A stretch of DNA of 64,000 nt from Bradymonadales bacterium (GTDB lineage: Bacteria > Myxococcota_A > Bradymonadia > JAFGEP01): the NCBI GenBank assembly GCA_016931535.1, contig JAFGEP010000086.1:62001-126000 (forward strand). Direction: 5' to 3'. The translations under genes and the position numbers were made by a program. Of this stretch, positions 9,293-17,701 are shown in pieces. Every line of letters begins with the position of its first letter. Position 1 is the first letter of the stretch. The notes beneath the pieces are model-generated. The model was not told the origin of the DNA, searched no databases, and saw nothing but the letters and a program-made list of their open reading frames with translations.

Positions 9293-10477
9293 ATGGAGAA
9301 CGACAACCCAGCCAAGATCCAGGTCCTTACCACCCTGGCACAGATTCAAGATCCGGCCACCGGTCGCAGCCTGGTCGAAGGAAACACCCTCCAGCGGGTC
9401 GATGTCCAACAGGGGCAGGTCTCTGTGTTGCTCCACTACCAGGAGCAACGCCCCAAGAACCAGCGATGGCCGCTCGAAGACGAGATCTATGCCCTCCTGG
9501 AGAAGCTACCCCAGGTCACCAACGTCACCATCGACGTCCAGGTAGAACCCTCGTTGGACAAAGCCCCCGCTCTAAACGAAAACTCCAGCCATGAACCCCG
9601 GAAGAAGGAGGAACCATCCAAACCGGAGCAGACCGCCCCATCGTCCGCCTCAGCCGGAAAACCTCAGAAGGCCCCACAAAAACCCGCGACCCACGGCATC
9701 CCCCCCAAAAAACGGGTGGAAGGGGTCAAGGCCATCCTGGCCGTGGCCAGCGGAAAGGGCGGAGTCGGGAAATCCACGGTGGCCTGCAACCTGGCGCTCG
9801 CCCTGGCTAAGAGAGGCCATTCGATCGGCCTGTTGGACATCGACATCTACGGCCCCAGCCTGCCCACCCTCTTCGGGCTTCACCAGGAACCGATGATTGC
9901 GGACGGGATGATCGAACCGCTACACGCCCACGGGTTGCGCCTGATGAGCCTGGGTTTCCTCATGAAAGACGACCAGCCGGTGATCTGGCGAGGCCCGCTG
10001 GTCGGCTCCGTCGTCCGCCAGTTCCTGTACGAGGTGAACTGGCGCCAGACCGACTACCTGGTGGTCGACCTCCCCCCCGGAACCGGCGATGCACAGCTCA
10101 CCCTGGCTCAGAGCGTCCCCATCGATGGGGTGGCGATCGTGACCACGCCCTCCGACCTGGCGCTGGTCGATGCGGCCCGGGGGATCCACATGTTTCGGGC
10201 CTTGAACGTCGAGGTCCTGGGGGTCATCGAGAACATGGCCTACTTCGTATGCCCGACTTGCCAGACCACCCATCACATCTTCGGAGACGGCGGCCCTCAG
10301 CGCGAGGCGGACCGTCTCGGCACCCGGCTTCTAGGCGGCATCCCCCTGGACGGCGAGCTGAGGAGGCTGGGGGACAACGGTCGGCCCATCGTGCTTGCCG
10401 ACGAGAGCGCCCCTTCGGCCCAAGCCTTCCTCGAGCTGGCCAGAGCCATCGAGGCGCAAAAACCGCTGCCCGGCTAA
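9293..10477 (+). CDS. mrp: Mrp/ApbC-type Fe-S cluster carrier ATPase
   Basis: Protein of 394 residues. The N-terminal domain (about 10-90) resembles the MIP18/DUF59 module usually fused to Mrp proteins. A low-complexity Lys/Pro/Ser linker (about 90-145) follows. The ParA/MinD-type P-loop ATPase begins with SGKGGVGKST (153-162), the deviant Walker A of this family, followed by LLDIDIYGPSLP and YLVVDLPPGTGDAQLT. C-P-T-C at 320-323 is the CxxC that binds a labile [4Fe-4S] cluster at the dimer interface in ApbC/Nbp35 relatives. It acts in the cytoplasm, transferring Fe-S clusters to apo-proteins. The neighbouring NifU-C gene supports this role. Confidence 0.93.
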   Translation: MENDNPAKIQVLTTLAQIQDPATGRSLVEGNTLQRVDVQQGQVSVLLHYQEQRPKNQRWPLEDEIYALLEKLPQVTNVTIDVQVEPSLDKAPALNENSSHEPRKKEEPSKPEQTAPSSASAGKPQKAPQKPATHGIPPKKRVEGVKAILAVASGKGGVGKSTVACNLALALAKRGHSIGLLDIDIYGPSLPTLFGLHQEPMIADGMIEPLHAHGLRLMSLGFLMKDDQPVIWRGPLVGSVVRQFLYEVNWRQTDYLVVDLPPGTGDAQLTLAQSVPIDGVAIVTTPSDLALVDAARGIHMFRALNVEVLGVIENMAYFVCPTCQTTHHIFGDGGPQREADRLGTRLLGGIPLDGELRRLGDNGRPIVLADESAPSAQAFLELARAIEAQKPLPG

Positions 10478-10499
10478 GGCGGCCACCCGCGCCGACAGT

Positions 10500-10528
10500 T
10501 GGACAACATCGGCCATTTGGGCTTTAAT
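10500..10528 (+). promoter_or_regulatory. Predicted sigma70-type promoter for the Cys-rich lipoprotein pair
   Basis: TGGACA (10500-10505), a 17-bp spacer, and TTTAAT (10523-10528): five of six matches to each consensus box. It sits 44 bp upstream of ATG 10572. Sequence match only. Confidence 0.5.
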
Positions 10529-10571
10529 ACTCCCCAAGTGCATATCACACGCCGACAAGAGGTCTTACACC

Positions 10572-11927
10572 ATGAAACGCGTCGAGATGTTGCTTGTGCT
10601 GCTGCTCCTTGCGTCAGGGGTCTCCTGCGCAGAAACGGAAGGTGAGGCGGCCCCCACCTGCGGCCAGGACACCGTCCAGGAGGGCAATCAATGCCTGCCG
10701 GTGCTCACCTGCGGCCCCGACACCCACCTGGATGGGAACACCTGTGTCTCGGACACCGACTACACCTGCCACCCCGACACCCAGAACGTGGACGGAGTGT
10801 GCCAGGCCGACCCCGGTCCCACCTGCGGGGAGGGCACCATCCTGGTGGAAGGCCAGTGCGTGCTCGAAACCCGTCGCAGCTGCGGGGAGGGAACGATCGA
10901 GCAGCTGGGCCAATGCGTGGTGGCCGAACCCAGGAGCTGCGGGGAGGGAACACGCAGGGAAGACGACCTGTGTGTGCCTGACCCCCACTGCTCCCAAGAT
11001 GCGGTCGTGGTCGACAACCGGTGTGTCTCCATCTGGACACGGGGGGATTCCATCTACACCGCCTGCACGGCGGCGGCCCGGGCCTACTGCGGCCAGATCT
11101 CCGAATGCTGCGACCCGTACGACCCCTGGGCCGGAGAGACGCTCCTCTCCCACATCCTGAAGGACCCTCTGGTCTGTGAAACCCTCCTGGAGAATATCTG
11201 CTACGATCGATTGTACCCACAAATGGTCTACGTGGCGGCGGGCGAGGCGGAACCGGTCGACGATCCGCTGGCGGTGCTGATGCCCTACTACACCGTCGAC
11301 ACCTGCAGTGTCCTGGCGGGCGTGGCAGGTTTGCCATTTGCCGCGTTGCCGGCGGACACGGTGGTCGTCGACGGCCTGAGGCGGCCGGGCGATAGCTGCC
11401 TGGGCAACCTCTCCTGTGTCGAAGGGCAGACCTGTGTCACCGATGCCAGCGGGAACCCGGTCTGCAAGGAAAGAGGATCGGGGGGCCACCTCTGCGACCG
11501 GGGGGACGACGCCGACTGCAATGATGGCTACTACTGCCGGCTCTATGATGACGGTATCGACCGGTGCTTCGGTTACCTGGACATCGATGAGCGTGGCTGC
11601 TCCAGCGCCCGGCGGTGCAATCCGCAGGAGGCGTTCTGTCAATACACCGACGTGGGCTCAGGGGAGATGGACTACGTCTGCACCGCGCTGCTGGCCGAGG
11701 GGGAGCCCTGTCCCACCGGCACGGTGTGCCAGGAGGGGTTCTACTGCCGGGTGTACTACGATGACGGCAGCTCCACCTGGATCCGGGAATGCACCCCCTA
11801 TCGGACCAACAGCGAGGGCTGCTCCTCGGAGGAAGACCTCCGGTGTGGTTCCGACACGTTCTGCGTCGACGACACTTGCATCGAGCAGCTCGACATCTGC
11901 CTGTTGAGCGAAGGGGCGTATAACTGA
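10572..11927 (+). CDS. Cys-rich repeat lipoprotein A
   Basis: Secreted protein of 451 residues with no recognised enzyme domain. Residues 1-19 form a signal ending G-V-S-C, an imperfect lipobox. Seven tandem units of about 20 residues follow, each of the form C-G-x-[DG]-T-x6-C (C-X10-C): CGQDTVQEGNQC, CGPDTHLDGNTC, CHPDTQNVDGVC, CGEGTILVEGQC, CGEGTIEQLGQC, CGEGTRREDDLC, CSQDAVVVDNRC. A helical Cys-containing segment comes next (IYTACTAAARAYCGQISECC), then a long Cys-rich C terminus with repeated G-x-x-C-x6-C-x-x-G-x-x-C patterns, probably all disulfide-bonded. ATG 10572 is chosen because the signal peptide starts there; the frame is open upstream. The stop overlaps the next gene, a paralogue (TGATG). 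Such Cys-rich lipoproteins are frequent in Myxococcota. Function unknown. Confidence 0.85.
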   Translation: MKRVEMLLVLLLLASGVSCAETEGEAAPTCGQDTVQEGNQCLPVLTCGPDTHLDGNTCVSDTDYTCHPDTQNVDGVCQADPGPTCGEGTILVEGQCVLETRRSCGEGTIEQLGQCVVAEPRSCGEGTRREDDLCVPDPHCSQDAVVVDNRCVSIWTRGDSIYTACTAAARAYCGQISECCDPYDPWAGETLLSHILKDPLVCETLLENICYDRLYPQMVYVAAGEAEPVDDPLAVLMPYYTVDTCSVLAGVAGLPFAALPADTVVVDGLRRPGDSCLGNLSCVEGQTCVTDASGNPVCKERGSGGHLCDRGDDADCNDGYYCRLYDDGIDRCFGYLDIDERGCSSARRCNPQEAFCQYTDVGSGEMDYVCTALLAEGEPCPTGTVCQEGFYCRVYYDDGSSTWIRECTPYRTNSEGCSSEEDLRCGSDTFCVDDTCIEQLDICLLSEGAYN

Positions 11928-13270
11928 TGAAAGCGATCACCCCCTGGATCCTGTTCTTCGGTCTGGCCGCTTCCGGCTGCACCAACGAGGCGATCAACCC
12001 CCGCACCTGTGGGGAAGGAACCGTCGAGGTGGAGGGCGTCTGCCAGTCGCTCCTTCAATGTGGCGCGGCCACCACCCGCGTAGGAGACGAGTGCCAGTTC
12101 ACCCCCAGCGTACAGTGTGGCTCGGGCACCGTCCTGGTGGATGAGACCTGTGTGCGCGAAACGGAGCCACGAAGCTGCGGTGAGGACACTGTCGAGGTGG
12201 AGGGCGAGTGCCTTCGGGAGGTTCCGCTGGTCGTCTGTGGCGAGGGCACCATCGAGGTGGAGGAGGAGTGCGTTGTGGCCGATCCGCTGGCCTGTGGAAC
12301 GGGAACCACCCTGGTGGGGACCGTGTGCACGCACCAACCCTGTGGGGAAGGAACGGTCCTGGCGGACGACCTGGTCACCTGCGAGGCGGTGGAGTTCACC
12401 TCCCAGGCGGGGCTAATAGGCTTGTGTCCCCGGGCAGCCCGTGCCTTGTGCGAGGGCTTCGATCGCTGCGGCTGTCCGATTCCCGAGGAACTCCCGGAGA
12501 TCACGCAGCTGGTCTATACCACCCCCGACCTGTGCGAGGAGGTGTTGAAAGACCAGTGCCGTACCATCATGGTCTGGATCGCCGCCTTGGACGCCACAGG
12601 CCAGACCAGGACGGACAACAGCTCAGTCGATGCCATGGTGGACATGTACACGGCCGACGCGAGCTGCAACATGGAGGTGGCCGACATCCTGGGTGGGCCG
12701 CATGGGACCGACTGGTTGAACGCGCTGCTCGAACCCGCTCTGGATTCGGGGGAGCGCTGCAACTACGCCTCCACCATCCCCATCTGTCTCGAGGAAGAGG
12801 AGGTTTGCCGCCTCGATGTGGAAGCGTCGACCGAGGAGGAGAATATCTACACCTGCCAACAGCAGCTCGGCCTGTACGAAGTCTGTGGGAGAACGGCAGA
12901 TTGCCTGCCTGCGCTTTACTGCGACCCCGATGCCATGGAGGACCCGACGTGCCAGACCCGGCCCACCCTGGATGAACCCTGTCACCCCACCAACGAGCCC
13001 TGTACCACCGGGTACTGTTGCATCGCCAATCTCTGTGCGGCCCTACCTGACGAGGGGGAGACCTGCTGCGGCGACAACACCTGCGGAGATCCCGCGGTGC
13101 TATACTGCAACACCAGCTACCACCTGTGTGCCGCCTACGCCCAGGAGGGCGACATCTGCGAAGATGGCGTGAAATGCGGGGTTGGGATGATGTGCCACCT
13201 GGCCGATCCCGAAGATGATGCGCGAACCTGCGTGTCGACCATGCCGTTCTGCGACTACTATTCCCTTTGA
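11927..13270 (+). CDS. Cys-rich repeat lipoprotein B (paralogue of A)
   Basis: Protein of 447 residues with the same architecture as its upstream neighbour: a signal peptide ending A-S-G-C (Cys18), seven C-[GA]-x-x-T repeats (CGEGTVEVEGVC, CGAATTRVGDEC, CGSGTVLVDETC, CGEDTVEVEGEC, CGEGTIEVEEEC, CGTGTTLVGTVC, and a last unit with X12 spacing), then LCPRAARALCEGFDRCGC and a Cys-rich C-terminal half. Repeat units are more alike within each gene than between the two, suggesting local expansion. ATG 11927 shares a base with the upstream stop (TGATG), so translation is coupled and the two proteins are probably made in equal amounts. Likely exposed on the cell surface or in the periplasm; role unknown. 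Confidence 0.85.
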   Translation: MKAITPWILFFGLAASGCTNEAINPRTCGEGTVEVEGVCQSLLQCGAATTRVGDECQFTPSVQCGSGTVLVDETCVRETEPRSCGEDTVEVEGECLREVPLVVCGEGTIEVEEECVVADPLACGTGTTLVGTVCTHQPCGEGTVLADDLVTCEAVEFTSQAGLIGLCPRAARALCEGFDRCGCPIPEELPEITQLVYTTPDLCEEVLKDQCRTIMVWIAALDATGQTRTDNSSVDAMVDMYTADASCNMEVADILGGPHGTDWLNALLEPALDSGERCNYASTIPICLEEEEVCRLDVEASTEEENIYTCQQQLGLYEVCGRTADCLPALYCDPDAMEDPTCQTRPTLDEPCHPTNEPCTTGYCCIANLCAALPDEGETCCGDNTCGDPAVLYCNTSYHLCAAYAQEGDICEDGVKCGVGMMCHLADPEDDARTCVSTMPFCDYYSL

Positions 13271-13397
13271 TAGCGCGGTAGCCGGAGAGGGACCGCTGTT
13301 GAGCCCCCCGGATCGCACCATGGTGGCCGACCTGGCCGGCTCGTGGGGCAGGCCGGTGTGGCCCGGCAGGACGGTTACCGCAAGAAGGAGAGCCAGA

Positions 13398-15233
13398 TCA
13401 CTCTACCGTGACCGATTTGGCCAGGTTTCTGGGCTTGTCGATGTTGCGGCCCAGGGCGACCGCCGCGTAGTAAGCAAACAGCTGGAGCGGCACGACGGTC
13501 AGCAAGGGGGAGCAGGCGGGGTGATGCGGGGGTAGTGGAATCACGAACTGGGCCAGCCTGGCGACCTCCTCGTCCTCGGGGGCTGCCACGGCCAGTATGG
13601 CTGCCCCTCGGGCCTTCAGCTCCTGCAGGTTCCCCACCATGCGCTCGCGGGTCTCGTCTGGCGGCACGATGGCCCAAACCGGGCTATCCTGCTCGATCAA
13701 GGAGAGGGGACCGTGCTTCATGTCGGCCCCTGACAGCCCATCGCAGGGGATATAGGCGATCTCCTTGAGCTTGAGCGCCCCTTCCCGGGCTACTGGATAG
13801 CTGATGCCACGCCCCACGAACATGACATACTGGGATCGGCAGTACTCCTCTGCCAGCGCCTTGATGCGGTCCCGATGCACCAGCATGGCATGCACCTCAT
13901 TGGAAGCGTCGTTCAGCCCGCCCACCCATTCCCGGCCTTCATGAGCGGGGAGGTCCCGCATCCGGGCAAACAGCAGGGCCATCAGCGACAGCGCCGTCAC
14001 CTGGGAGGTGAAGGCCTTGGTCGAGGCCACGCTGATCTCCGGACCGGCATGGATGTAGACCCCACAGTCGGTCTCTCGGGCGATGCTGCTGCCCACCATG
14101 TTGGTGATGCCGGCCACCATCCCCCCCCGCATCTTGATCTCCCGCAGGGTGCTCAGGACATCGGCGGTCTCGCCCGACTGACTGATGGCCACATACAGGT
14201 TATCCTGGGAAACAATGGGGTTGCGACTGCGCAGCTCGGCGGCGTCCTCAGCGCCGGCCGGAATGCGGGCGTACCGCTCCATCAGGAACTGCCCCACTCC
14301 CGCCGCGTGCAGGCTGGTCCCGCAGCCGAACAGGGTAATCCGGCCAAAATCGAAGATCCTCCGCCCCAGCTCCTTCAGACCCCCGAGACGCGCGGTCCCG
14401 CTGGTCATGTCGGTGCGCCCCCGCAAGGTCCGATCGATGGCCGCCGGCTGCTCGGCGATCTCCTTGAGCATGTAGTGGCGATAGCCCTGAAGGGCGATCT
14501 CATCAGGGGCGAACTCGATCTGCTCCACCCGCTTCTCGCGCAATCGGTTCTGCAGGTCGATGGTGCGAAAGCCCCGGGCGGTGATCTCGGCCACCTCGCT
14601 GTCGTCCAGAAACACGATACGGGTGGTGTGCCCCACCAGCGCGCTGGGATCGGAGGCGATGAAGGTCTCCTCGTCGCTGATCCCCAGCACGACCGGGCTG
14701 CCGATACGAGCAGCCACGATGACCTCCGGCTCGAGCCGTGACAACACCAGGATGCCAGCCGTCCCGTGGATCCGAAGCAACGCGGCCCGCACCGCTTCGA
14801 CCAGGCTGCTGGCCCGGCCTTCCTCCAGCTCTCGGGCGATCAGATGGGCCAGCACCTCGGTATCGGTCTCCGATCGAAAGCTCGCCCCCTCCTTCTGCAA
14901 GGCCTCCTTGATCTCCTCGGCATTATCGATGATGCCGTTGTGGACAACCGCCACCAGCCTGCCCGGATCGACATGCGGATGGCAGTTCTCCTGGGTAATC
15001 CCGCCATGCGTGGCCCAGCGGGTATGGCCGATGGCGACGTTCCCCGGCAGCCCCTCCGGATACGAGCGATCCAACGCACTCAGATGCCCCACCTGCTTGG
15101 CCACCCGCAGTCGATTCTTGTAGATGGTCCCCACGCCCGCCGAGTCATAGCCCCGATACTCCAGCCGCTTCAAACCGGTCATCACGATCGGCCAGGCCTC
15201 CCGCTTCCCGATGTATCCCATGATTCCACACAC
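13398..15233 (-). CDS. glmS: Glutamine-fructose-6-phosphate aminotransferase (GlmS)
   Basis: Makes glucosamine-6-phosphate from fructose-6-phosphate and glutamine, the first step to UDP-GlcNAc for peptidoglycan and LPS. The protein is 611 residues, the normal length. The class-II glutaminase domain starts M-C-G-I-M-G-Y, with the catalytic Cys exposed after Met removal, and has RLEYRGYDSAG, HTRWATHG and a glutamine loop VVHNGIIDNAEE. Two SIS domains follow (FGCGTSLHAAGVG, ISQSGETADVL) and the C terminus is NLAKSVTVE. The start codon is GTG 15233, preceded by GGAGGAGACAGACC. It lies 37 bp downstream of a small conserved-looking gene in the same direction. No glmS ribozyme is expected or seen. 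Confidence 0.97.
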   Translation of the reverse strand: MCGIMGYIGKREAWPIVMTGLKRLEYRGYDSAGVGTIYKNRLRVAKQVGHLSALDRSYPEGLPGNVAIGHTRWATHGGITQENCHPHVDPGRLVAVVHNGIIDNAEEIKEALQKEGASFRSETDTEVLAHLIARELEEGRASSLVEAVRAALLRIHGTAGILVLSRLEPEVIVAARIGSPVVLGISDEETFIASDPSALVGHTTRIVFLDDSEVAEITARGFRTIDLQNRLREKRVEQIEFAPDEIALQGYRHYMLKEIAEQPAAIDRTLRGRTDMTSGTARLGGLKELGRRIFDFGRITLFGCGTSLHAAGVGQFLMERYARIPAGAEDAAELRSRNPIVSQDNLYVAISQSGETADVLSTLREIKMRGGMVAGITNMVGSSIARETDCGVYIHAGPEISVASTKAFTSQVTALSLMALLFARMRDLPAHEGREWVGGLNDASNEVHAMLVHRDRIKALAEEYCRSQYVMFVGRGISYPVAREGALKLKEIAYIPCDGLSGADMKHGPLSLIEQDSPVWAIVPPDETRERMVGNLQELKARGAAILAVAAPEDEEVARLAQFVIPLPPHHPACSPLLTVVPLQLFAYYAAVALGRNIDKPRNLAKSVTVE

Positions 15234-15270
15234 GGTCTGTCTCCTCCTCCCGGTCGTTACGGTTGCTCTT

Positions 15271-15537
15271 TTACCCGTAGATCTTGCGCCGGATCTGCCG
15301 CAACGAAAGGTCCGCCGACTTGAAGCGCCACTCCGAGACCTCCTTCTGGATCATCGGGTAGATGGCCGCGGCAGGATACCCCTCTTGCTGTAGCTCGTCC
15401 TGTCGAACCGCGATGAACTCATCGAGGGTCAACCCGAAGATATCCAGCACCTCGCAAGCCACCCGTCCCACCGACTCGGCGGGCAATCCGGTCACCAGAC
15501 TCAGCCGCTGCTCCAGCCTGTATCGTAGAACACTCAT
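15271..15537 (-). CDS. Small hypothetical protein upstream of glmS
   Basis: Soluble 88-residue protein, not recognised. The sequence is regular and helical (LEQRLSLVTGLPAESVGRVACEVLDIFGL, then LDEFIAVRQDELQQEGYP, then a basic C terminus LRQIRRKIYG), has normal codon use and one Cys. ATG 15537 is preceded by GATGGGG. Only 37 bp separate it from glmS in the same direction, so the two are probably co-transcribed; it could be a small regulator or adaptor, but nothing in the sequence proves that. Confidence 0.65.
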   Translation of the reverse strand: MSVLRYRLEQRLSLVTGLPAESVGRVACEVLDIFGLTLDEFIAVRQDELQQEGYPAAAIYPMIQKEVSEWRFKSADLSLRQIRRKIYG

Positions 15538-15851
15538 CGGTTCCCCATCCTAGCGAAAGGGGGGCCATAAGATCCACAGCTATACCCGATTTCGGGCAAA
15601 AAATCGCCCGCCCGTCGGGTTATTGGAGGGAGGCTACAGGAGGGGCAGTAAAGACAACAGCAGCTTTGAGACCGGCCCTTGGAGCGACCTCATCCCAGTT
15701 GCCGAAGGGGGTTCTCTCCCCCTCGGCCTGCTCTTGTGACCCTCGTTCAAGGTGTGTTAAGCACGGAAGGTTCGAGGGGGACCGGATGCCACCCGGTGGT
15801 TACCAAGCCGGCCCAAGACAGGGAAGAACCGATTCGAGAGAGGGAAAGGCC
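15538..15851. other. Intergenic region between divergent units
   Basis: About 310 bp between the minus-strand small gene/glmS unit and the plus-strand small membrane protein. Close to the former are two overlapping inverted repeats, CCCGA-TT-TCGGG (15585-15596) and CGGGC...GCCCG (15593-15610), which share bases and so cannot form together. No other convincing structure or gene is visible. Confidence 0.4.
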
Positions 15852-15995
15852 ATGGCCCAGGCGGGATCCATCCTGGTACTGCTGCTCCTGGTTGGAGGGT
15901 TCGCCTTGACCACCTATCTCTTTGTCGGTCCTCTGCTACAGGGGCGGTATCACAAGCCGACCGATCGCCGACGGGAGCATCGGCACAGGCCGTGA
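15852..15995 (+). CDS. Small single-span membrane protein
   Basis: Protein of 47 residues: MAQAG, then a hydrophobic segment (residues 6-28, ILVLLLLVGGFALTTYLFV), then a short basic tail (RYHKPTDRRREHRHRP). The basic end after the helix predicts N-out/C-in topology. It has a reasonable ribosome site (GAGAGGGAAAGG) before ATG 15852. No family recognised. Small basic-tailed membrane proteins of this kind often modulate larger partners. It precedes a barrel protein by 70 bp. The call depends on start context and composition only. Confidence 0.5.
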   Translation: MAQAGSILVLLLLVGGFALTTYLFVGPLLQGRYHKPTDRRREHRHRP

Positions 15996-16065
15996 TCCCG
16001 ACCGGCCAAAGGGGGGTCGCCTCGGTTGGCCGCGACCTGGCCGTCGGAGTGAAGAGGAGCAGGAG

Positions 16066-16680
16066 ATGACGATACGATGGGGGTTGTTTCACTTCGCCCT
16101 GATCGGGTGTGTGTGTCTATCGGGGTCCGTATGGGCGCAACAGGAGGCCGTTGACTCCGGTTCCGAGACCGATCTCGCCAGCGGTCAGGCCAAGGCGTCC
16201 AGCGCGCAGGTCACTGCCGATCCCCTGGACACGAGCTGGAACCACAACAGGGGCGACATCATCACCCGCTTCGCCGTCGATTTCACGGCGGTCGCAGGGC
16301 TCCAGGAGGGAGAGGTCTCGGTGTCCGACAACCTGGTCATCGGTCTGGCCGGCGGACTCGGCTACTACCCTCACAGCCGCCTCTCCACCGATCTCGACCT
16401 CTCCGCCTCGCTGGTCTTTGCGGAGGAGGGCAATGAGATCACTCGACTGACCCTGACCCCTGGAACCCGGTTTTATCCGATCCCTCCGGTCTACCTCCGG
16501 TTGGGAATCCCCTTCGTCATGACCTCCCCCGCCAGCGTGAACGGCCTGCTGGGGGCGGGCTACGAGATCCCCCTGGGAGAAAGCATGAGCCTGATGGGAG
16601 AGATCGACGTCGTCTACCCCTTCACGGGAGACGGGGACGGGATCATCACCATCGGGGGGGGCACCTCCTATACCTTCTGA
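16066..16680 (+). CDS. Outer-membrane beta-barrel protein
   Basis: Protein of 204 residues. A signal peptide (residues 1-25, ending SVWA-QQ) is followed by a short Ser/Ala linker and a series of alternating amphipathic strands (LVIGLAGGLGYYPH, SRLSTDLDLSASLVFAEE, ITRLTLTPGTRFYPI, VYLRLGIPFVM, SMSLMGEIDVVYPF). It ends in G-G-G-T-S-Y-T-F, and a terminal Phe is the Bam recognition signal of outer-membrane barrels. It is small, eight strands or so, like OmpA/OmpW-type barrels. ATG 16066 follows GAGGAGCAGGAG. Function (structural or porin-like) not determinable. Confidence 0.75.
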   Translation: MTIRWGLFHFALIGCVCLSGSVWAQQEAVDSGSETDLASGQAKASSAQVTADPLDTSWNHNRGDIITRFAVDFTAVAGLQEGEVSVSDNLVIGLAGGLGYYPHSRLSTDLDLSASLVFAEEGNEITRLTLTPGTRFYPIPPVYLRLGIPFVMTSPASVNGLLGAGYEIPLGESMSLMGEIDVVYPFTGDGDGIITIGGGTSYTF

Positions 16681-16703
16681 TCGGCCGGGGACCGCGCTCG
16701 TTC

Positions 16704-17492
16704 ATGTGCACCCTTTTGGTTCTGTACAAGGTCCACCCCCAGGCCCCGCTGATCCTGGCCGCCAATCGGGATGAGTTCTTCGATCGCCCCGCTACCGACC
16801 CAAGAGTTCTGCGAGAGGACTCCCCCCGGATCGCAGGCGGGATGGACCTGCGTCATGGCGGCACCTGGCTGGGGCTCAATGAAACCGGTCTGGTGGCCGC
16901 CTTGACCAATGTGCGCAGCGACGCTCCTGAAGGGCGTTCCCGAGGACAGCTGGTCCTTTCCGTGTTGGGCTGCCGCCGGACCCCTGAGGCCACCCAGACC
17001 CTGGCTCGACTGGTCTCGCAGCACCACTTTCGCCCATTCAACCTGCTGTACGGCACCCCCGACGACCTGGTGGCCGCCACTTTACGACAAGGAGCGCTCC
17101 ACACAGAAACGGTGGCCAGGGGGCGGCATGTCCTGGTGAGCAGCGGGTCGCTCGACGACCGGGAAATGCCCAAGGCCATCCGGGCATCGGCATTGCTCGA
17201 TCGGCTCTCGATCGACACCTCCATGGACGGCGTGTTCACCGGCCTGCAACGGATCCTGTCCGATCACCAGATGCCGGAAAAGGACCAGCTACCCCTTCCT
17301 CTCAGAACGAGCCCGCTGACTGCGGAGGTGGAACGGCGGATCCAGGCCATCTGTGTCCATACTCCGGTGTACGGCACCTGCTCCAGTACCATCCTGGCGA
17401 TCGGCGGTGACCGGGTGCACTACCTCTATTGCCGGGGCGCTCCCTGCCAGGGCGACTGGCAGAAAGTCGAATCGCTCCTGAACGCCCCCTGA
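16704..17492 (+). CDS. NRDE/TANGO2-family protein
   Basis: Protein of 262 residues beginning M-C-T-L-L with LILAANRDEFFDRP, the N-R-D-E signature of the family. MDLRHGGTWLGLNETGLVAALTN follows, and further on YGTCSSTILAIGGD, where family members have a conserved T-x-S-[ST] segment. Members of the family have an Ntn-hydrolase-like fold with Cys at position 2; eukaryotic TANGO2 is linked to acyl-CoA or haem handling, but no bacterial activity is settled. Length and motif positions fit the family. It starts 24 bp after the barrel protein and may share its transcript. Confidence 0.88.
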   Translation: MCTLLVLYKVHPQAPLILAANRDEFFDRPATDPRVLREDSPRIAGGMDLRHGGTWLGLNETGLVAALTNVRSDAPEGRSRGQLVLSVLGCRRTPEATQTLARLVSQHHFRPFNLLYGTPDDLVAATLRQGALHTETVARGRHVLVSSGSLDDREMPKAIRASALLDRLSIDTSMDGVFTGLQRILSDHQMPEKDQLPLPLRTSPLTAEVERRIQAICVHTPVYGTCSSTILAIGGDRVHYLYCRGAPCQGDWQKVESLLNAP

Positions 17493-17701
17493 GCAGACTG
17501 GGTTGGCGGGCCATGGGGGCGATCGATCAGAGTGATGACGGGCCAGACGCCGCAGCGCATCGTCGGTCAGTTCGTTTCTGGCCCCAGGTCCTCCGTGAGG
17601 CCCCATGGATCTCACCTGGCAGGTCGAATCGAGGAAGCAGAACCGGCTGGGCCCGCAACCTGATGGAGCGGCTCGCTCCCGAACGGTGAGCCGGCCTGTC
17701 C

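Noticed and set aside
15234..15270. glmS ribozyme upstream of glmS
   Set aside because: Only 37 bp lie between the upstream small gene and the GTG start, too short for the ribozyme, which is also restricted mainly to Firmicutes.
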